Positions 19,860 through 28,672 of a stretch of 64,000 bases of DNA are shown here, piece after piece (the stretch's first letter is position 1; every line of letters begins with the position of its first letter). Under the pieces are notes generated by a model. That model worked only from the letters and a program-made list of their open reading frames with translations. It did no database searches and was not told the origin of the DNA. This DNA comes from Pedobacter yulinensis. GTDB taxonomy: Bacteria > Bacteroidota > Bacteroidia > Sphingobacteriales > Sphingobacteriaceae. Position numbers and translations under genes: made by a program. The stretch is from assembly GCF_003029735.1 (NCBI RefSeq), contig NZ_KZ686270.1:124001-188000 (forward strand), given 5' to 3'.

Positions 19860-19990
19860 GGTTATGGGTTTAAATTTCAATAAGTGATCTGCTTTAGATA
19901 CGAAAGAGCAGCGCCGCCGGATTTCATAAAAAGCGTTTTTTTTATCTGCGCTTTTTTTTAGATAACTTAAGCCGCTCAATCAACACAGAA

Positions 19991-20770
19991 ATGCTTAAGG
20001 CCATTATCGCAGACGATGAGGAATTTGCCCGTTCCTCTCTCTTTTTTCTCCTGCAACAGCATTGCCCGGAGGTCGAGATCAATGGCATTGCCCGCTCAGT
20101 GGCTGAGGCCAGGGAGCTGCTCGAGCAGCAGAAGACAGATCTGGTCTTCCTGGACATTGCTATGCCCGGCGAGAACGGCTTCGAACTGCTGCCCGCTATT
20201 TCACGGCACCAGGCCATGGTCATCTTTACCACCGCCTATGACCAGTATGCAATCAAGGCCATCAAAGCGAATGCACTCGATTACCTTCTTAAGCCCATTG
20301 ACATTGATGAACTGATGGTAGCGGTTGGCCGGGCTGCCGAACGCAAGAACCTGACCAGCGGCCAGCTGGGTGCAACAGACCGCCTGCAAAACCTGGCCGG
20401 AGACCTGAGTGCACGTACTGAACTGAAAAAAATCACCCTTCCGAACGGCCAGGGTTTCAGGGTTGTTGAACTCGACAACATTGTCCACATTGAGGCAGAC
20501 AGCAACTACTCAGTTTTTAACCTGGTCAATCTTGAAAAAATAACCGTTTCAAAAGTACTGCGCGAATATGAAGAGCTGCTGCCCGACCACAGGTTTGTGC
20601 GGGTGCACAAGTCGAGCATCGTTAACCTGGATTTCGTGAAAGAATACCATTCCCGTAACGGCCTGCAGCTTATTTTAAAAAACGGCGAAATTATTAACGT
20701 TTCCAGGCGACGGGCGCCCGATTTCTTTGAAAAGATTAAATCTTATACCAATATTCAGGGTGATAAATAA
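19991..20770 (+). CDS. LytTR response regulator
   Basis: A 259-residue regulator: receiver domain (about 3-120) with acidic pocket DDE at 8-10, phospho-acceptor Asp55 in LVFLDIAMPG and the Lys in LLKPID (about 103); then a LytTR DNA-binding domain (about 150-250; ITLPNGQGFRVVELDNIVHIEA, then HKSSIVNLDFVKEY). It binds DNA as a dimer when phosphorylated. The histidine kinase gene follows with overlapping ends, so they form a pair. The divergent exported ferritin-like genes share its intergenic region and are candidate targets (inference). Confidence 0.93.
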   Translation: MLKAIIADDEEFARSSLFFLLQQHCPEVEINGIARSVAEARELLEQQKTDLVFLDIAMPGENGFELLPAISRHQAMVIFTTAYDQYAIKAIKANALDYLLKPIDIDELMVAVGRAAERKNLTSGQLGATDRLQNLAGDLSARTELKKITLPNGQGFRVVELDNIVHIEADSNYSVFNLVNLEKITVSKVLREYEELLPDHRFVRVHKSSIVNLDFVKEYHSRNGLQLILKNGEIINVSRRRAPDFFEKIKSYTNIQGDK

Positions 20771-23693
20771 AGTCCTTCACCGGTTTCTGCTTGTGTGCTG
20801 CATCCTTTTTGCGGGGCCGCCCCTGGTTGCACAGTCGCCTTACCTGTCACATTTCAGCGTTCGGCACGGACTTGCAGGCAACAACTGTTTTAATGTGCTG
20901 CAGGACAGCAAAGGTTACATCTGGGTTGCTACAGATGCAGGTGTAAGCCGGTTTGACGGAAAAGAGTTTGAAACTTTCACGGTTGACAACGGGTTGCCCG
21001 ACACGCAGATTCTGCAATTGAAAGAAGACCGTGCCGGCCGCATCTGGTTCCTGGCCCTCAACGGCAAACTAAGTTACCACTATAAAGGACTGATCTACAA
21101 CGATGCAAACAATGCCATGGTTCGGAAACTGAACCTGCATGCGGTTATCGTTTCCTTTCTCGAAGACAGTCGGGGCAGACTCTGGTTCGGCTCGAATGCA
21201 AACCGGGTAGGCATGTGGGACGGCAAAAATTTCAGGGTGTACACCAGCCCGGAAGACAAAGCGCAGCTGATCAATGCCCTGATCCACGAAGACCAGGAAG
21301 GACGCATCTGGGCGGTCAGCAACGCCCATGCCTCCCTGCTGAACGGCAAAACCTTTAAAGGGGTGAACAGCAAAATCCTGCCCCTGTCTTACAAGACTGC
21401 GGCCAATATGCAGGACCGCACCATGCTCTTTATTGGCAAAAATGGCCTGAACCGCTGGAGAAACGGCCAGGTCATTCCTTCTCTTCCCATAGACAGCGCG
21501 CTGTTGGCGGGTAATCCGGGTTATTTTTTTTACAGCCCGCGCAGCAGCCTTTGGTTAAGCAGTCAGAACGGCGTGCTGAACATCAGCAATGGCACCATGC
21601 GAAGGTTTCTGCCGGGCGTACCGGTTACACAGACCATAGAAGACCGCAATGGCAATATGTGGTTCACAAGCGCGAACGGCCTGTATATGCTGCCGCGTGA
21701 GAACAACCAGGTCTTTATACTGAACCGGGAAAACGGCCTGGCAAACGAGTCGGTCCGTTCGGTTGTCATGGACAAAAACAATAACCTTTGGCTGGGCAGC
21801 GACAAAGGGCAAATCACCATGGTCAACTCCCGTAACTTTGCCTGCCACACCATTGACCTACCCGACAAAAGGAAGTTCAGATCAATCAAACAGCTTGAAC
21901 TGGACGGAAACAGCCTCTATTTTGCATCCGAGTACGGCCTGGGCGTGATCCGGAATATTTATAAAAGACCACACCGCATCGACTACCTGCGTGAAGCGAA
22001 TGATGTGCTTTTTGTTGTCAAACACTTCAGCCTCGGACCAAACCGGGAACTGGCACTTGCCCTTTCGTCGGGGGTGGTCATTATTCCTGACCGCGAGGCA
22101 AAAAAGCTGGAATTTTCTTCCATGCGCTTCCGTGAGCGGCAAGATTTCTTCAAAGACCGCTCTTACCATGCCTTTTATGACCGCAGTCACCGCCTTTGGT
22201 TTTCGAATATTGAAGGACTTTTCGAGTTTTCCGCGGGCCGGCTTAACGCACACCGCGACGCTGCGCGGCTGCTCAACAAAAGGGTAAACGACATGGCAGA
22301 AACTGCCGATGGAACGCTGATTATCGCCACAGATGGGTACGGCCTGGTGCTGTACAAACCGGGTGGCGCTGTTCGCCACCTGACCCGGGCAAACGGGCTT
22401 ACCGACAACATCTGCAACCGCCTCTTTATTTCGGGCAAGGATATCTGGGTAGTGACCAACAAAGGCATCAACAAAATAAAACAGGACGGCAACCGGTTCA
22501 GTGTGTCTATTTTCGAAGATGGCAAGGACCTGCTGAACAACGAGGTTAACGATGTATTTATTGGTAGCCGGTATGCGTATTTCGGCACCAACTCCGGCCT
22601 GGTCTTCCTCGCAACGAATAAACGCAGCACCACAGACCTGTCGCCGCCGCCAATTTATATCACCGCCGTTTCAAACAATAAATCGCCGCTGGCTATCGAT
22701 ACTGACAGCCTGGTGCTCAGTCCCGGCAGCAACAACCTCAGCATCGATTACAGTGCCCTGAATTTCCGTTCAGGAAACGTGGTTTACCGGTACCGCCTCA
22801 AAGCCGGCGGCAACTGGACCCAGACAAAGAACAGGCGCATCGAACTGTCTTCGCTCGAACCCGGCGATTATACCTTCCAGGTTAGCGCCAGGAACCAGAA
22901 CAGCAGCTGGAGTAATCCAGCCACGCTGCGCTTCAAAGTAACCGGTATGTTCTGGCAAACGCCCTGGTTCATCCTGATCAGCATTATACTGGCTGCATAT
23001 ATCTTTTACCGGCTGGCCGCAGGCATCACAAAACGGCAAAAAAATAAAGAACAGAAACAGCTGCTGCTGCAAAACAAGGTCCTCATTCTTGAACAGCAGG
23101 CCTTACAGGCCATGATGAACCCCCATTTTGTGTTTAATGTCATGAATTCCATTCAGCATTTTATCAATACGCAGGACAATTCTGCAGCAAACCGCATTCT
23201 GACCGGCTTCGCCAAGCTGATCAGGAAAAACCTGGATATCTGTACAAAGAGTTACATCGCAGTTGAAGAAGAACTGGAATACCTGAACCTCTACCTGAAA
23301 CTGGAGAAAAACCGTTTCGGGGAAAAGCTCAATTACCTGATCAACGTTGACCCGGCCATTGACCGGGAAGAAACCATGATCCCCTCCATGCTCTTGCAGC
23401 CTTATATCGAAAATGCGATCTGGCATGGCATTATGCCGAAAGAAACAGGCGGTACCATTCACATTGCCATGCGCGAAAAAGACGACCACCTGTTTATCGA
23501 GATCAGGGACGACGGCGTAGGCATTGAAAATTCCAGGCGCAACCAGCGTGGCGGCCACAGCAGCAAAGGCATGGAACTAACCAGGGAGCGAATCCTGCTG
23601 TTGAGCCAGATTGCATCAAAACCTATACAACTCCATATTTTTCAGAACGGTGTATCAGGCACGGTGGTACAAATCCTGTTGCCGCTCAGCTAG
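20760..23693 (+). CDS. Propeller-type sensor histidine kinase (LytS-like)
   Basis: A hybrid-looking membrane sensor of about 977 residues. After a signal sequence (LLVCCILFAGPPLVAQ) comes a long periplasmic region of two-component-propeller repeats (motifs such as SKGYIWVATDAGVSRFDG, repeated about a dozen times to residue 640), a Y_Y_Y domain (about 680-740), one membrane segment (PWFILISIILAAYIFYRLA), then a His_kinase domain with NPHFVFNVMNSIQH (His in NPHF) and a C-terminal HATPase (GVGIENSRRNQRGGHSSKG). There is no ATG at the start. GTG 20760 is preferred, because it gives a normal signal peptide and overlaps the regulator stop by 11 nt; TTG 20727 is the alternative. It is the partner of the upstream LytTR regulator. 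The stimulus is unknown. Confidence 0.9.
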   Translation: MINKVLHRFLLVCCILFAGPPLVAQSPYLSHFSVRHGLAGNNCFNVLQDSKGYIWVATDAGVSRFDGKEFETFTVDNGLPDTQILQLKEDRAGRIWFLALNGKLSYHYKGLIYNDANNAMVRKLNLHAVIVSFLEDSRGRLWFGSNANRVGMWDGKNFRVYTSPEDKAQLINALIHEDQEGRIWAVSNAHASLLNGKTFKGVNSKILPLSYKTAANMQDRTMLFIGKNGLNRWRNGQVIPSLPIDSALLAGNPGYFFYSPRSSLWLSSQNGVLNISNGTMRRFLPGVPVTQTIEDRNGNMWFTSANGLYMLPRENNQVFILNRENGLANESVRSVVMDKNNNLWLGSDKGQITMVNSRNFACHTIDLPDKRKFRSIKQLELDGNSLYFASEYGLGVIRNIYKRPHRIDYLREANDVLFVVKHFSLGPNRELALALSSGVVIIPDREAKKLEFSSMRFRERQDFFKDRSYHAFYDRSHRLWFSNIEGLFEFSAGRLNAHRDAARLLNKRVNDMAETADGTLIIATDGYGLVLYKPGGAVRHLTRANGLTDNICNRLFISGKDIWVVTNKGINKIKQDGNRFSVSIFEDGKDLLNNEVNDVFIGSRYAYFGTNSGLVFLATNKRSTTDLSPPPIYITAVSNNKSPLAIDTDSLVLSPGSNNLSIDYSALNFRSGNVVYRYRLKAGGNWTQTKNRRIELSSLEPGDYTFQVSARNQNSSWSNPATLRFKVTGMFWQTPWFILISIILAAYIFYRLAAGITKRQKNKEQKQLLLQNKVLILEQQALQAMMNPHFVFNVMNSIQHFINTQDNSAANRILTGFAKLIRKNLDICTKSYIAVEEELEYLNLYLKLEKNRFGEKLNYLINVDPAIDREETMIPSMLLQPYIENAIWHGIMPKETGGTIHIAMREKDDHLFIEIRDDGVGIENSRRNQRGGHSSKGMELTRERILLLSQIASKPIQLHIFQNGVSGTVVQILLPLS

Positions 23694-23883
23694 GATTTAC
23701 CGTTTACTCAATTATCACTACCACTTACTAAAAGAGGCCTACAGGTATCTCAACTTTGCTCTATAATTGTTTCATGATAAACAGGTAAAAAACCTGATTA
23801 CCAAAAGCGTTCTTATAGAATTGATATAGATATTTAAACCTAACCTAAAACTATATCTTAATTCAGGTTTCATTTGTGTGTTG
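23694..23883. other. Intergenic region before scpB
   Basis: AT-rich spacer between the kinase gene and scpB. I see no open frame of note. It carries small repeats such as CAGGTAAAAAACCTG, and ends at a terminator hairpin. An unannotated small RNA is possible but nothing specific supports it. Confidence 0.4.
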
Positions 23884-23919
23884 AAAGCGGTAAAGTTTAA
23901 AACTTTCCCGCTTTTTTTG
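23884..23919 (+). terminator. Terminator hairpin upstream of scpB
   Basis: AAAGCGG (23884-23890) pairs with CCGCTTT (23908-23914), with inner pairing AAAGTTT/AAACTTT and a T-run to 23918. It sits about 190 nt after the kinase stop and just before the scpB promoter. Confidence 0.7.
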
Positions 23920-23945
23920 TTTTAAGCCACTTTGAATTACCTTTG
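23916..23945 (+). promoter_or_regulatory. scpB promoter
   Basis: TTTG at 23916-23919 (-33) and TACCTTTG at 23938-23945 (-7), spacing 18 bp, match the Bacteroidota promoter well. The ATG of scpB starts 5 nt after the -7 box, so the transcript should be leaderless or nearly so. Confidence 0.65.
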
Positions 23946-23950
23946 CGCAC

Positions 23951-24517
23951 ATGTCTGAAGCTCCGATTCAACAACACATTGAAGCACTCATTTTTTCTGC
24001 CCAGGGCAGCATTTCTGAAGAGGACATCCGCATGGCCATTTACTCGGCCCTGCAGGTGCAGCTCAGCAAGGCTGACGTAGAGGCGGCCTGTCTGGCCCTC
24101 GAGAAAAAATACGCAGATGCGTTTTTTTCGTTCCGTCCGGTCAGGATCGGGGGCGGTTACCAGTTTCTTACCAAACCGGACTATTTCAACGTGGTGAATG
24201 TGTTGCAGCAACAGCAATCAAAAAAGAAGCTTAGTCAGGCCGCAATTGAAACGCTGGCGATCATTGCCTACCGGCAGCCGATCACCAAACTGGAAATTGA
24301 ACAGATCAGGGGTGTCAATTCAGACTACTCCGTTCAGCGGCTGCTCGAAAAAGAGCTCATCAGCATAGCCGGGAAATCAGATGGGCCGGGAAAACCGATC
24401 CTGTACGGAACCAGTGCGCAGTTTATGGACTACTTTGCCCTTAGTTCCATTGATCAGCTGCCCAGGCTGAAAGATATCGCTGCCGATGAAAACAGCATTG
24501 GTGCCGTGAACGACTAG
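23951..24517 (+). CDS. scpB: Segregation and condensation protein B
   Basis: A 188-residue ScpB. It is a tandem winged-helix protein that binds ScpA and the SMC coiled coil in chromosome condensation. The characteristic segment is SQAAIETLAIIAYRQPITKLEIEQIRGVNSD (about 96-126), with the N-terminal winged helix at about 8-80 (IEALIFSAQGSISEED). No scpA is adjacent, so the two are unlinked here. The start at 23951 fits the short promoter spacing. Confidence 0.93.
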   Translation: MSEAPIQQHIEALIFSAQGSISEEDIRMAIYSALQVQLSKADVEAACLALEKKYADAFFSFRPVRIGGGYQFLTKPDYFNVVNVLQQQQSKKKLSQAAIETLAIIAYRQPITKLEIEQIRGVNSDYSVQRLLEKELISIAGKSDGPGKPILYGTSAQFMDYFALSSIDQLPRLKDIAADENSIGAVND

Positions 24518-24615
24518 GCCAAAAGCTGCGTTTAAAATTAGCAGGCGTAGATTCTTTGTTTTTTCTTCGAAAAGATTTTTGTAATTTTAGTTCAGTAAAA
24601 AATCACAGCAAACAT

Positions 24616-24623
24616 TATTTTTG
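24616..24623 (+). promoter_or_regulatory. -7 box (TATTTTTG) of the Asp-rich protein
   Basis: TATTTTTG ends 4 nt before the ATG at 24628. It predicts a leaderless transcript. Confidence 0.45.
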
Positions 24624-24627
24624 TGTA

Positions 24628-24825
24628 ATGAAAACGCCAAAGAAACCAACAAAGAAGAGTGAGGTGACAAGTCCTGAAGACCATACAGACAGCCTTTCAG
24701 AACTGGACCAAAAAGGCAAACGGCCATTTGATGATGATGAAGACGATGATGACTTTGAACTGCCCATCGATGATTTCGATACGTTCGAAAGTTTTGATGA
24801 CGATGACGACGATGACAAGTACTAA
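24628..24825 (+). CDS. Small Asp-rich acidic protein
   Basis: A 65-residue protein starting MKTPKKPTKK, with a Lys-rich head (residues 1-12) and a tail with several Asp runs (EDDDDDF and the final DDDDDDD). No enzyme motif is visible. The start at 24628 is chosen because it follows a -7 box by 4 nt; an upstream extension of 24 codons is open, but its sequence is not typical of coding DNA. The charge split suggests an unstructured binding protein. It has no recognisable family, and its independent promoter and terminator support it being real. Confidence 0.55.
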   Translation: MKTPKKPTKKSEVTSPEDHTDSLSELDQKGKRPFDDDEDDDDFELPIDDFDTFESFDDDDDDDKY

Positions 24826-24872
24826 AACCGGACAGACTGAGTTTGCGATCTGAACCAGCACCCGGACCATAT

Positions 24873-24905
24873 AAAAAAGCATCCTATTTCCGGGATGCTT
24901 TTTAT
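24873..24905 (+). terminator. Terminator after the Asp-rich protein
   Basis: AAAAAGCATCC (24874-24884) pairs with GGATGCTTTTT (24893-24903), an 11-bp stem with a T-rich end. The -7 box of the next gene overlaps its 3' arm. Confidence 0.85.
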
Positions 24906-24910
24906 TTTTG
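24903..24910 (+). promoter_or_regulatory. -7 box (TATTTTTG) of the acyltransferase-like gene
   Basis: TATTTTTG at 24903-24910 overlaps the terminator T-run and lies 16 nt before the ATG at 24927. Confidence 0.45.
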
Positions 24911-24926
24911 CAGCACAACATAGCCT

Positions 24927-26045
24927 ATGAAAATTACACCTGTTACCAGCAGCCAGGATAAAAAGGTCTTTTTGGACATCCCGAAGTTCATTTACCGCAA
25001 CGACCCGAACTGGATTTGTCCGCTTGATGAAGAAGTTGAAAACGTCTTCAACCCGGCAAAAAATCCCTTTTTTGAACATGGAAGCTGCAGCAGGTGGCTG
25101 TTGTATACCGATGATGGTAAGCCGGCAGGTCGTATTGCCGCCTTCATCAACGAAAAAAAAGCCTATCAGTACGATGTCCCTACAGGCGGTTGCGGTTTTT
25201 TTGAATGCATCGATGACCAGCAGGCTGCTGATCTGCTGTTTGATACAGCCAGGAACTGGCTGCAGGAGCGCGGCATGAAGGCCATGGAAGGTCCCATCAA
25301 CTTCGGGGAGAACGACACGTTCTGGGGGCTGCTTATCGAGGGTTTTACCCCACCCTCTTTCGGCATGAATTACCACCTGCCGTATTACCAGCAGTTGTTT
25401 CTCAACTACGGCTTTGAAGTGGCTTATGAGCAGATTACCAATCACCTGGCCATCGAAAAACCGTTTCCCGAGCGTTTCACAAAAATTGCAAACTGGGTAG
25501 CCCGGAAAGATGGCTATCATTTTGAACATTTTTCGGTTAAAAATAAGGATAAGTATATCAGCGACCTGATGGAAATTTACAACGACGCCTGGAAAGATTT
25601 TGACAATTTCGTTCCGATTAAACGCGGGGTGCTGGAAAAGAGCTTTAAAAGTATGGAACCGATTATGGATGAGAAACTGATCTGGTTTGCTTACCTGAAC
25701 GGAGAACCCGCGTCATTCGTCGTGATTATTCCTGACGCGAACCAGATGATCAAGGGATTTAACGGAAAGCTGGGTTTGCTCGAGAAGATCCGATTTGCAT
25801 ACCGCAGGTGGAAAGGCGTAACGCGCATGCGCGCTGTGGTGATGGGGACAAAAACTGCCTTTCAAAAACATGGCCTGGAGTCAGCGCTGTTTATCAAGTT
25901 AAAGGAGTATGTTATTCCCCTTAAACAGTACAAAGAACTTGAACTGTCCTGGGTTGGCGACTTTAACGACAAAATGCTTGCTATACACCAGGCCACGGGG
26001 GCAACATTCGGTAAACGACATGCTACCCTTAAAAAATTATTCTGA
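24927..26045 (+). CDS. GNAT-like N-acyltransferase
   Basis: A 372-residue cytoplasmic protein. The fold looks like two GNAT-type halves: a first region with RNDPNWICPLDEEVENVF (about 25-45) and AGRIAAFINEK (about 70), and a second from about 215 to 372 with YLNGEPASFVVIIPDANQ and a C-terminal GLESALFIKLKEYV. Homologues in Bacteroidota are annotated as N-acetyltransferase-like proteins without a tested substrate. No transit signal or membrane segment is seen. It ends 2 nt from the convergent XRE gene, and is monocistronic. Confidence 0.65.
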   Translation: MKITPVTSSQDKKVFLDIPKFIYRNDPNWICPLDEEVENVFNPAKNPFFEHGSCSRWLLYTDDGKPAGRIAAFINEKKAYQYDVPTGGCGFFECIDDQQAADLLFDTARNWLQERGMKAMEGPINFGENDTFWGLLIEGFTPPSFGMNYHLPYYQQLFLNYGFEVAYEQITNHLAIEKPFPERFTKIANWVARKDGYHFEHFSVKNKDKYISDLMEIYNDAWKDFDNFVPIKRGVLEKSFKSMEPIMDEKLIWFAYLNGEPASFVVIIPDANQMIKGFNGKLGLLEKIRFAYRRWKGVTRMRAVVMGTKTAFQKHGLESALFIKLKEYVIPLKQYKELELSWVGDFNDKMLAIHQATGATFGKRHATLKKLF

Positions 26046-26047
26046 TC

Positions 26048-26374
26048 TTATTTTTCCTTTTCGCGCTCTTCGTAAAGATCGATCACTTTTTTCTGCAATT
26101 TGATAATTTCGAGCTCGCGCGAAGTCAGCAGTTCTTTCAGATTCTTGATTTCGTCCAGGTTGCTGTTGTTTTCTCCGTTTGTGTCAATAATAGATACCAC
26201 GCTGACGTCGAAAAGGTTAGCGATCTGCGACAGCCGGGACAGGTTCACGTCTGTGATCCCGGTCTCAATTTTAGAGAAAGCCGGAATGGAGATGTTTAGC
26301 CGTTTGGCTACCTCCCCCTGGCTCCAGCCCTGTTTTTGGCGTAATTGCCTGATGTTTTTACCGATTGTGTTCAT
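26048..26374 (-). CDS. XRE-family transcriptional regulator with coiled coil
   Basis: A 108-residue regulator with an N-terminal HTH_3 domain (about 5-60; LRQKQGWSQGEVAKRLNISIPAFSKIETG) and a C-terminal Leu/Lys-rich coiled coil (about 75-108), probably for dimerisation. The Gln-rich recognition-helix context is typical for cro/CI regulators. It could be autoregulated, as such genes often are. No toxin, phage or restriction gene is next to it, so its targets are unknown. Confidence 0.88.
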   Translation of the reverse strand: MNTIGKNIRQLRQKQGWSQGEVAKRLNISIPAFSKIETGITDVNLSRLSQIANLFDVSVVSIIDTNGENNSNLDEIKNLKELLTSRELEIIKLQKKVIDLYEEREKEK

Positions 26375-26406
26375 TTTGTTATTAGGGTGTTTATGGGGTT
26401 TTTAGC

Positions 26407-27759
26407 TTAATCTTTAATCAATTCATTTGCAAGCCTTACGAGATCCATTCCTGCAAAATTACCCGAACTCATTAACAATAAGTTAGCTGAACCATACGCC
26501 AAACCACGCAAATGTTTTTCTAATGTTTCAACGTCTTTATAGAAGTGTAAATTTAAGTTATTAAAGGATATTTGCACCTCTTTGTAGTGAAAAGGTTGCA
26601 ATCTTTTTTGTACGAATGTTTTTTCATCTATGAAGACAATCGCCTCATCTGCAAGGTCCATGCTGCCTGCATATTCGCCAAGAAATCTCTTATCTAAACT
26701 GCTGAAAGTATGGAGTTCTACGCATGCAACAAGTTTTCTTTCAGGGAACTGCGACTTAACGGCAGCAATCGTAGCTTTTAACTTTGACGGGGAATGTGCG
26801 AAGTCTTTATACACGTTCATATGCTCAGAAGAGGCCAGCAGCTCGAGGCGTTTCGCCGCACCCCTGAATGAACTGATTGCACGGTCAAAATCATCAGCCC
26901 CTATGCCCAATTTCAGGCAAACCGCCTTCGCTGCACTGAGGTTCAGCAGGTTATGTATGCCGAATACCTGCAGCGGAATATTTCCAGGCCTCAGGTAGGT
27001 CCTGCCTGCCTCTACCGAATGCCCGGGCACTCCATAGGGTATTTTTTCGATGTGACTTTGATTTGCGTTAACCAGTTTTTCCAATTCGGCGTCGTCTTCA
27101 GAATAAATCAACGTTCCGCCGGGGGTAATGGTTTCGATAAAGCGTTCGAATTGTTCCCGGTAAATTTCGACGGTCGGGAAAACATTGATGTGATCCCAGG
27201 CAATACCGCTGATCACGGCGAGGTTTGCATGGTAAAGGTGAAACTTGGGTCGCCGGTCTATGGCCGATGCCAGGTATTCATCGCCTTCAATGATGATTAC
27301 AGGTGCGTTGCTCAGGGAAACCATGGTTTCAAAGCCTTCGAGCTGGGCGCCCACCAGGTAGTCAAATTCCCTGCCGCTGGCCTTCAGTACATGCAGGATC
27401 ATCGACGTGATCGTTGTTTTTCCGTGGCTGCCGCCAATGACCACACGAAGTTTCTCTTTACTTTGTTCGTAAATGTATTCTGGATACGAAAAGATCCTGA
27501 TGCCCAGTTCCTGCGCCCGGCGCAGTTCAGGATTGTCTTCTCGGGCGTGCATACCGAGGATCACGGCATCCAATTCAGGCGTAATCCGGTTTTCGTCCCA
27601 GCCGGTTTCGGCAGGCAGGATACCATATTTTTCCAGGCGCGAGCGTGCGGGATCATAGATAACATCGTCAGAACCGCTTACTTCATAACCCTTTTGTTTA
27701 AGGGCCATGGCAAGGTTGTGCATGGCGCTGCCGCCAATTGCAATCAGGTGTATTCGCAT
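26407..27759 (-). CDS. mpl: UDP-MurNAc:peptide ligase (Mpl)
   Basis: A 450-residue Mur-ligase family enzyme of peptidoglycan recycling that joins UDP-MurNAc to L-Ala-gamma-D-Glu-meso-Dap. The N-terminal Rossmann motif is IAIGGSAMHNLA (about 6-17, in place of the MurC G(I/V)GGxGM). The ATP loop is VIGGSHGKTTITSMILH (about 107-123). Then EGDEYLASAIDRRPKF and HINVFPTVE are the central-domain motifs, and YKDFAHSPSKLKATI marks the C-terminal domain. The GDEY rather than EADESD motif separates it from MurC. Its promoter candidate is at 27791-27798. Confidence 0.92.
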   Translation of the reverse strand: MRIHLIAIGGSAMHNLAMALKQKGYEVSGSDDVIYDPARSRLEKYGILPAETGWDENRITPELDAVILGMHAREDNPELRRAQELGIRIFSYPEYIYEQSKEKLRVVIGGSHGKTTITSMILHVLKASGREFDYLVGAQLEGFETMVSLSNAPVIIIEGDEYLASAIDRRPKFHLYHANLAVISGIAWDHINVFPTVEIYREQFERFIETITPGGTLIYSEDDAELEKLVNANQSHIEKIPYGVPGHSVEAGRTYLRPGNIPLQVFGIHNLLNLSAAKAVCLKLGIGADDFDRAISSFRGAAKRLELLASSEHMNVYKDFAHSPSKLKATIAAVKSQFPERKLVACVELHTFSSLDKRFLGEYAGSMDLADEAIVFIDEKTFVQKRLQPFHYKEVQISFNNLNLHFYKDVETLEKHLRGLAYGSANLLLMSSGNFAGMDLVRLANELIKD

Positions 27760-27790
27760 AAAAGTAAATTGTGTTAACAGGGAGATTAAC

Positions 27791-27798
27791 CAAAAATA
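27791..27798 (-). promoter_or_regulatory. -7 box (TATTTTTG) of mpl
   Basis: TATTTTTG on the minus strand lies 31 nt before the mpl ATG at 27759. No clear -33 element. Confidence 0.4.
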
Positions 27799-27832
27799 TA
27801 AAAAATTGGCGCGGCCGGAAGCCGCCGCCGCA

Positions 27833-28672
27833 TTAGTCTGCCCGGAACCGGGCTGCTACCCATTCGCCGTCTTTTTTATGATCAATATACCGCAGACCGG
27901 AACGGTTACACTGCTCGGTAATGAGTTGCAGGTCGGGTGCCTCGTAAAAACCGCTGAACAGAATGGTGCCGCCAGGAGCCAGCACTTCGGTGTAACGGGC
28001 AATCTGGTCGAGTAAAATGTTCCGGTTGATGTTGGCAAGAATCAGGTCAAACTCTTCGTCAGGAATCACCTCTTTGCTGCCATGCAGGATACGCAGGTTG
28101 CTCACGCCATTCAGCGCAGCATTTTCAGACATGCTTTCACAGCAAATTTCATCGTAATCAATAGCCAGAAGCTTCGAAGCACCTTTTTTAGCTGCCAGTA
28201 TGGCCAGGATGCCTGTACCGGCACCCATATCCAGGACCGACTGCCCGGCCGGTTCCAGCTCCAGCAGGTAACGGATCATCATCGCCGTTGTCTGGTGGTG
28301 CCCGGTTCCGAAAGACATTTTAGGATCGATGACAATTTCAAACGGAACCGCAGGGTTTGGCTCATGGAAAGTGGCGCGCACGTAACAAGCGTTGGCAATG
28401 AGCAGCGGATTAAAATTTTTTTCCCAGGTTTCGTTCCAGTTCTGCGTTTCAAGTGCCGCGACAGTATATTGGCAGCGAAGCCCGGGCGCAAAAGAATCGA
28501 TCAGGCGCCGAAGCGCCTGATCGTCAAAAAGATCGGATTGAATATAGGCCGATAACCCTTGTACGTCCTGCTCAAAAGAATCAAAGCCAAGATCGGCCAG
28601 TTCGCTTATCAGGAGGTCTTGCTGGTATTCTTCTGCCTCTTCAAAAGTAAAAACAACGCGGGTGTACTGCAT
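27833..28672 (-). CDS. prmA: Ribosomal protein L11 methyltransferase
   Basis: A 279-residue SAM-dependent methyltransferase that trimethylates ribosomal protein L11. SAM-binding motif I is VLDMGAGTGILAILAAKKGA (about 145-165), with post-I DYDEICCESM. The NPPxxN-equivalent reads LILANINRNILL. The N-terminal 90 residues are the L11-binding domain typical of the family. Its ATG overlaps the tpiA stop by 1 nt (TAATG), so it is translationally coupled in the glmU-like-tpiA-prmA operon. Confidence 0.95.
   Translation of the reverse strand: MQYTRVVFTFEEAEEYQQDLLISELADLGFDSFEQDVQGLSAYIQSDLFDDQALRRLIDSFAPGLRCQYTVAALETQNWNETWEKNFNPLLIANACYVRATFHEPNPAVPFEIVIDPKMSFGTGHHQTTAMMIRYLLELEPAGQSVLDMGAGTGILAILAAKKGASKLLAIDYDEICCESMSENAALNGVSNLRILHGSKEVIPDEEFDLILANINRNILLDQIARYTEVLAPGGTILFSGFYEAPDLQLITEQCNRSGLRYIDHKKDGEWVAARFRAD

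Noticed and set aside
20727..20759. TTG start of the propeller kinase, 11 codons upstream
   Set aside because: It would add residues before a normal signal peptide; GTG at 20760 gives a standard one.
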